Shown: positions 7,301-13,300 of the stretch, piece after piece
Numbering within the stretch: the first letter of the stretch is position 1
Layout: every line of letters begins with the position of its first letter
Assembly: GCA_937885465.1 (NCBI GenBank)
Contig: CAKZZM010000202.1
Coordinates: 1-14,808 of the forward strand
DNA length: 14,808 nucleotides
Direction: 5' to 3'
Origin: an uncultured Bacteroidales bacterium
GTDB taxonomy: Bacteria > Bacteroidota > Bacteroidia > Bacteroidales > Paludibacteraceae
The notes under the pieces: generated by a model
What the model was told of the DNA's origin: nothing
Seen by the model: only the letters and a program-made list of their open reading frames with translations
Databases searched by the model: none
Position numbers and translations under genes: made by a program

Positions 7301-10300
7301 AAGATAATAATTCTGTGATTGCTGACAATACTTGAATGCCAAGCGTGCACCCTCAGGTATTTCAGGCAGAATAACCTCAACATTCTCAACCATCGTAGTG
7401 CTTCTTTCAAATTCCCCTCCTATTTGAACGAATGTTGTTTCCGATGTAATGTCAGTTAAATAACCGAGATACAATTTTCCGCTCTTACTCGTATCTTCGT
7501 CTCTATAAGAGAAGGTTAATTGCTTCTCTGACAAATCGAAACTGAACTCAGGGAATATTGCATAACCATCTCTGCTGCTGCTCGAGTGGAAGAATAGGTA
7601 GTTACTACCCGTCCTTACATAATCACTTCCATTATACCCATCTGTATTCCTTACATAAATATACGGATATGAGCCATCGTTAGCATTCAACACATCCCAG
7701 CATATAGGAGCAACGATTACAGTAGGTACACTTGAATACGACTCCATCGTTTCGAAACTTTCGCTCCATGGGAGGGTGCTTATAGGCTCGCAGAGAGTAG
7801 ATGCTGCAACAATGCCTTCCAACACCTCTGACTCTACACCATCATCGCAAACGGTATAAACCTCCACTGCAAGGTTGTGAGTCATTGACGAAGCGAGGTC
7901 AGTGATGATATATGTCGTGTCTGACCAGTAAGCGGCTGAGTTAAGCACTACACCATCCTCCTTCACAATGATGCGATAGGCGGTCGATTCGTCGGCACCT
8001 GCCGGAGCATTCCAACCGATAGTAACGCTGCTCGTTGTGGCAAGCGAATCAACGGCGTGCAAATTCCTTGCAGGATAGCACGACGGAATCTCGTCAACTA
8101 CGATATTATCAACATACGCAGAACCATAGTCAGATGTACCGCCGGCATATCTCAGTACCAAGTAATGGTGCGTTGAAGGAACAGCAGACAACACATGCTC
8201 GTATTCGACATACGAACCGGCTTGAGCCAAAGTGTCAATCGCAATAAAGGTACTTTCAACCAACGGATCTGACATAGCACCTAAGATAATCTTTCCGTAA
8301 TTAGAATAGCCGGTTACGCTACTTTTATAATAGAAGCGAATACGGGCATTGCTCAGATCTGCTGTCATCTCCGGCATAATGGCCGTTTCTACGGTTGAAC
8401 CACCACCAGAGAAATAGAGACTCTGCGTTCCTTGATAAGCAGAACTGCTATATGAATACACATACGGATATACCAACGATGAACCTATTCTGCTCCAGCA
8501 ATATGGCAGAACGCCCGAACCGGACTCGCAGTTTTCAAAGGTCTCTCTCCAAGGCAGAGCAGAAATGGTTTCACACACAGTTGCCGCTGTGAGAGTAGCA
8601 CGCAAAGTATCAACAGCCTCCGCTGCCTCTGAGCAAACGGCTACCACATCAACCGTAAAGGTGTAACCGCGACTCGACTCAAGACCACCGATAGTGATGT
8701 TAGGTTCACTAACTACCTCGTCACCGATGATAGTGCCGTCGCTGCTAACATAACTTACCTTGAACGACGCCGCCTCAGATGTCCACTTGAAGCCTATGCT
8801 ACTCGTGGTCTGAGCATCAGCATTAACCTGCAAATCTGTTGCACCACCGCAAGCAGGCTTCTCGCGAACCTGCACATCATCAAGATACAAATAAGCACCT
8901 GTGGGACCATAGTTACTTGTACCATGGAAATAGAAGGTTACAACATGCCCTGCGTACTCCGACAAATCAACCTCTTGTTTAGTCCAATCGGCAATATTTG
9001 TCAAGTCCGACAGCACCGTCTCTCGCTCCCCGCCATCAACGGAGATAAGCACTGAGAACGCACCTCCGGCAGGATTCTTACACATGAAGGTCAGTTCGGC
9101 TGCCTCATCAGGCAAAACAATATCCGGTGAAACAAGAACATTAGTATTGCCTCTTGAATTATTATAAGAGTCAAATCTCAGACATGCACCCGTATAACCG
9201 GCTGAATTGTACGACCACTTGTAACTATCACTACTCGTCCCCTCTGAGTTATCCCAGCAAGCAGGTATGCCGCTTGAAATACCATTAAAGTTCTCAACCC
9301 ATGGCAAAGTTTCTATCGGATCGCATGGCGTCGTAAACGACGATGTCAAAGAAACGGTATCCAAAGCCTCATCGTCTCCCTCACATACAGGAAGTACAGA
9401 GATTCTTACGCTATAACTTGTTTCTGCATCCAATCCGTCGATGGTGAATGTCGGCGCACTGACAATAGTCTCCTGACGCTCGCCGTCACCAACTGAATAG
9501 AATACCTTAGTATTCGGAGCCTCAGTCTGCCATGTGAAGACAGCAGAGTGAGCAGCAACAGTTTCTAACTGCAGCGACTGTGCCTTTGCGCAAGCAGGTA
9601 TCTCCTGAATCTTTATATCGTCAATACCTAAGTACCAACTCTGAGAACCTGTGCCACCATAACGGAAGGCAAGGCGTGCACCTGACGGCACGGACGACAA
9701 ATCTTGCTCAACCTCGGTCCACGAAGTGCTACGCTCACAAGAGCGGAGAGATACGAAACTTGCGGTGTCCGACAAATCGGTCATGTAACCGAAATCAAGA
9801 TAACCGCTGCTCGCTAAGCTCTCATGCCTATAGTTGAACACAATCTCGTAACCATCGAGGGCAACACTTATCTCAGGAATAACGGCATATACATATCTGC
9901 CCGTACCGCCATCGCGGAAGAACAAACTCTTCGAACCTGACGATACAAAACTTGAATTGTTATTGACGAATGCATTAGCATGGTCTCCAGCCGCCGGATA
10001 CACTATATCCCAGCAAACAGGACCCTCAGTTGCACTACCGACCGTCATTCCCTCAAAGCCTTCTATCCACGGCATTGTAGCGAAACTCTCGCACTCCGTT
10101 TGGAATACCAGATTGCTCTTCACAGCAGCATCTGACTCCTCCTCTCCGCAGACAGACTTGATGCTGAGTGAAGAGATTATATATTGAGTAGATGATTGCA
10201 AACCTGATAAGGTGAACGAACTGCCTGCTACGACGCTATCTATCTGCACCTCACCTATGGAGAGAACAAGATGATAACTGTCAGCAGTGCCGCTCCACGA

Positions 10301-13300
10301 CAAGACTGCATCATGAAGACCGGCAGAAGCAATTTCAACGCCTTTCGGCAACGAGCAAGAAGGCTTGTCGGTAACCACAACATCATCAATATATACCATT
10401 GCGGCAGAAGTACCATTCATCAAGCGGAATACAATATACTTATTCTCAGCAGGAACATCGGCAAAGTCGATAATGGCCTGCGTGTAATCCGTCACGACAT
10501 CTAACTCTTGCATTGCCACAAAAGTGCTCATATCATTGAGATTACTCATCGTACCTACTACCAAATGAGCATAGGTGCTACCTGAATAATAATGTTTGTA
10601 CCGGAAGGTCAAGCGAGCATTGTTCAAATCAAGCGAGAACTTCCTCAATGCCGCAAACCTATTATCACTATCACTACCATATAAATAGAGATACTGAGAA
10701 CCGCTATAAGCATTACTGCTGCTTGAAGCTACATATACATAACTCTCGGAAGCTTTCCAGCAATCAGGCAGGCTGTTAGCACTTACGAAGTCGAAGTCTT
10801 CCTCATAACTGAATGTGCTGAACGGATTACACTCGGTTGTGAACGATACCGACTGCTCAAGCGGATCACCCTGTACGCCACCATCGCAGTTTCCTACAAG
10901 AGTAACATCGAATGAGTAAAGGGTATTAGCACTCAGCCCGTCTATCGTCAGCACTGTATCTGCATAGTTGCTATTAGTGAACAGCACTACACTGTCGCTC
11001 GTAACATTAACTGAATATGAACTATGCGTATTCTTCCAACCAAGAACCACCGATGTGTCGCATAAAGCCTTAATCTCTAAGTTCTTTGTATCAACGCAAT
11101 TCTTCTTGCTGAACTCGATGTTATCCACCGCCGCCGCAGGAGTATAAGTGCTTGTGTATGAATTAACCCATGCAAAGCATAACTTATAATCGCCTGCTGT
11201 GGGTATCTCTAATGTGAACGACTGACTTGTCCAATCACTCTTACCATAGAACAAAGCAGGATAAGAACTATAGCCATCAGGATTAGTCAATAGGATATAT
11301 CCCTTTTCAGCTGCTGCAGCTGCCGTTGTCGAACGTGAGAAGGAAGATATTTCACCAAGAGTGCAACTGCTACTTGAAGCAGATGATTGCGGAACAACCG
11401 AATCAGGAACAAGCACAACCATCATACCGGCTGAAGGAGATGACGATGAAGAATATACTGCATTGCACTTCCAGTCGAATGATAACTTATACTCGCCTGA
11501 CTCTTCTACTCTTAACGAACGATATGCCCAAGAGAAGCAATATGAGGATGAAGTGTAGTTATTGGTCGTACCGCCATCCTTACTTACATATAGCGACTTC
11601 TCTCCACTCTCGCCGCTATGGGTTGCCGTGCCGATAAACCACGAGTCTTTCGTAGTGTTGGCGAACTTCCACTCGTTATAGGCGTTCAACTCCTGCTCGA
11701 AGCCGGTGCTAAACGGCATAGCATCAGGAACGACATTCGTCTGCACATCAAACGAACGCTTGAGCCATACGGCTTTCTCGTCCTCTGCCTCACCGCACTT
11801 TGCGCGAACTTTAACAACGAGGCTGTAAGTGGTATTAGGCACCATATCATAACTCTCTTCATCATTACCCTCGCTTGCACCACCTATAATAAGGAACGGC
11901 TCACTAACAGAACCAATTTGAATAGTCTGCTCTGCATCAGCAACATAAACCCCATTTGCATCATCGTACTGAAGACCTTGTATCTCAACTTCCCATTCTT
12001 CTTCTTCACCACCTGCTGACCAAGCAAAGGCAACAGACTTAGCACTCACACTTGCGAGTTGCAGACCGTATGCCGGCAGACAGCTCGGGGCGTTGTCGAA
12101 GAGAATATCATCAACATATACATTACCCGCCGCGTTTGCAACAAAGATAAGGTATAGTCCGTCAGGTGCAGCAGGAAGGAGATAACGATAAGGTGCTTCA
12201 CTATAATTAGCTGTGAGAACGATACTATCGAGAAGCACAGCACCTTCAAGCGACTGCGTGCTGCCGTTGTAATAAACGAACAGCGTATCAGCAGTATAAG
12301 AAGCACTCGATGTGCGGGCGAAGAACTGCACCTCTCTGTTGTCGTCAGGTATCTCAACTAACGGCAGAGCTATAGCGTCCAAACGATTACGCGTACCGTT
12401 CAGGTACAAGCAACCATTGCTGCTATTGTGAGTATTGCTCGTCGAGCGAGCCCAGTTGCCACTCAAATCGAGAGTGTCACCCTCTATCCAATTAGTCCAA
12501 CACGGATGAGCAAGAGGATTATTCTGCAGGAAAGCAGACTCAAAATCGAACAGGAGAGAGTCGTTAATCAAGGTGAACTTGTCGCACTCCGTTTGGAACG
12601 ACAACACAGCCGATGCCTTATCAGCATCTATGTCGCCGCCACCGCAGTCGGCCTGCACCTCAATAAAGATGCTATGGATAGAAGAGTGCGCCAGATTAGG
12701 AACAACAACCTCCGCAGTTTGAACCGCAACCGAAGCAGTATCGGTAGAACCATTAACCGCATACCTTACATTCCAAGCAGTCTCGCTCGAACGTGGAGTC
12801 CAAACAAAAGTGGCTGTCGTTGCAGTCGCAGACGAGAAACGAATATCCTGCACGCTTCTGCAACTCGGTATGTTGCGAAGCAGAACATCATCTATACCAA
12901 GATAAAAATTATTGTTCGCGCCGCCATACTTAAACGCAAGTCGCTTGCCTGAATTCGCCTCAAAATGAATCTCGGCATAACCCTGTTTCCAAGATACCGA
13001 ACGCTCGAACTCACAGATAGAATCGAAGGTCGATTCATCGGTGATGTCTGTCATCGAACCGAGTATCAAACGACCACTCTTCTCTACATTCTCGTCCTTA
13101 TAATAGAAGAACAACTCTGCGTCACTCAAGTCATCATTGAACTCCGGGAAGATAGCGTAGGCGTATTTGCTATCGCTTGATACTAAATAAAGCGATGTAT
13201 TTCCCGAGTGAACATAAGTTGAATTATTATTTATGTAAACATGCGGATACGTATATGTACCCTCGTTAGCATTCAAAATATCCCAACACTTAGGACCTAC

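Noticed and set aside
6539..9311. The 445-bp repeat as an insertion sequence or other mobile element
   Set aside because: The copies have no terminal inverted repeats, no target-site duplication and no transposase, and both are in frame inside one protein at module borders.
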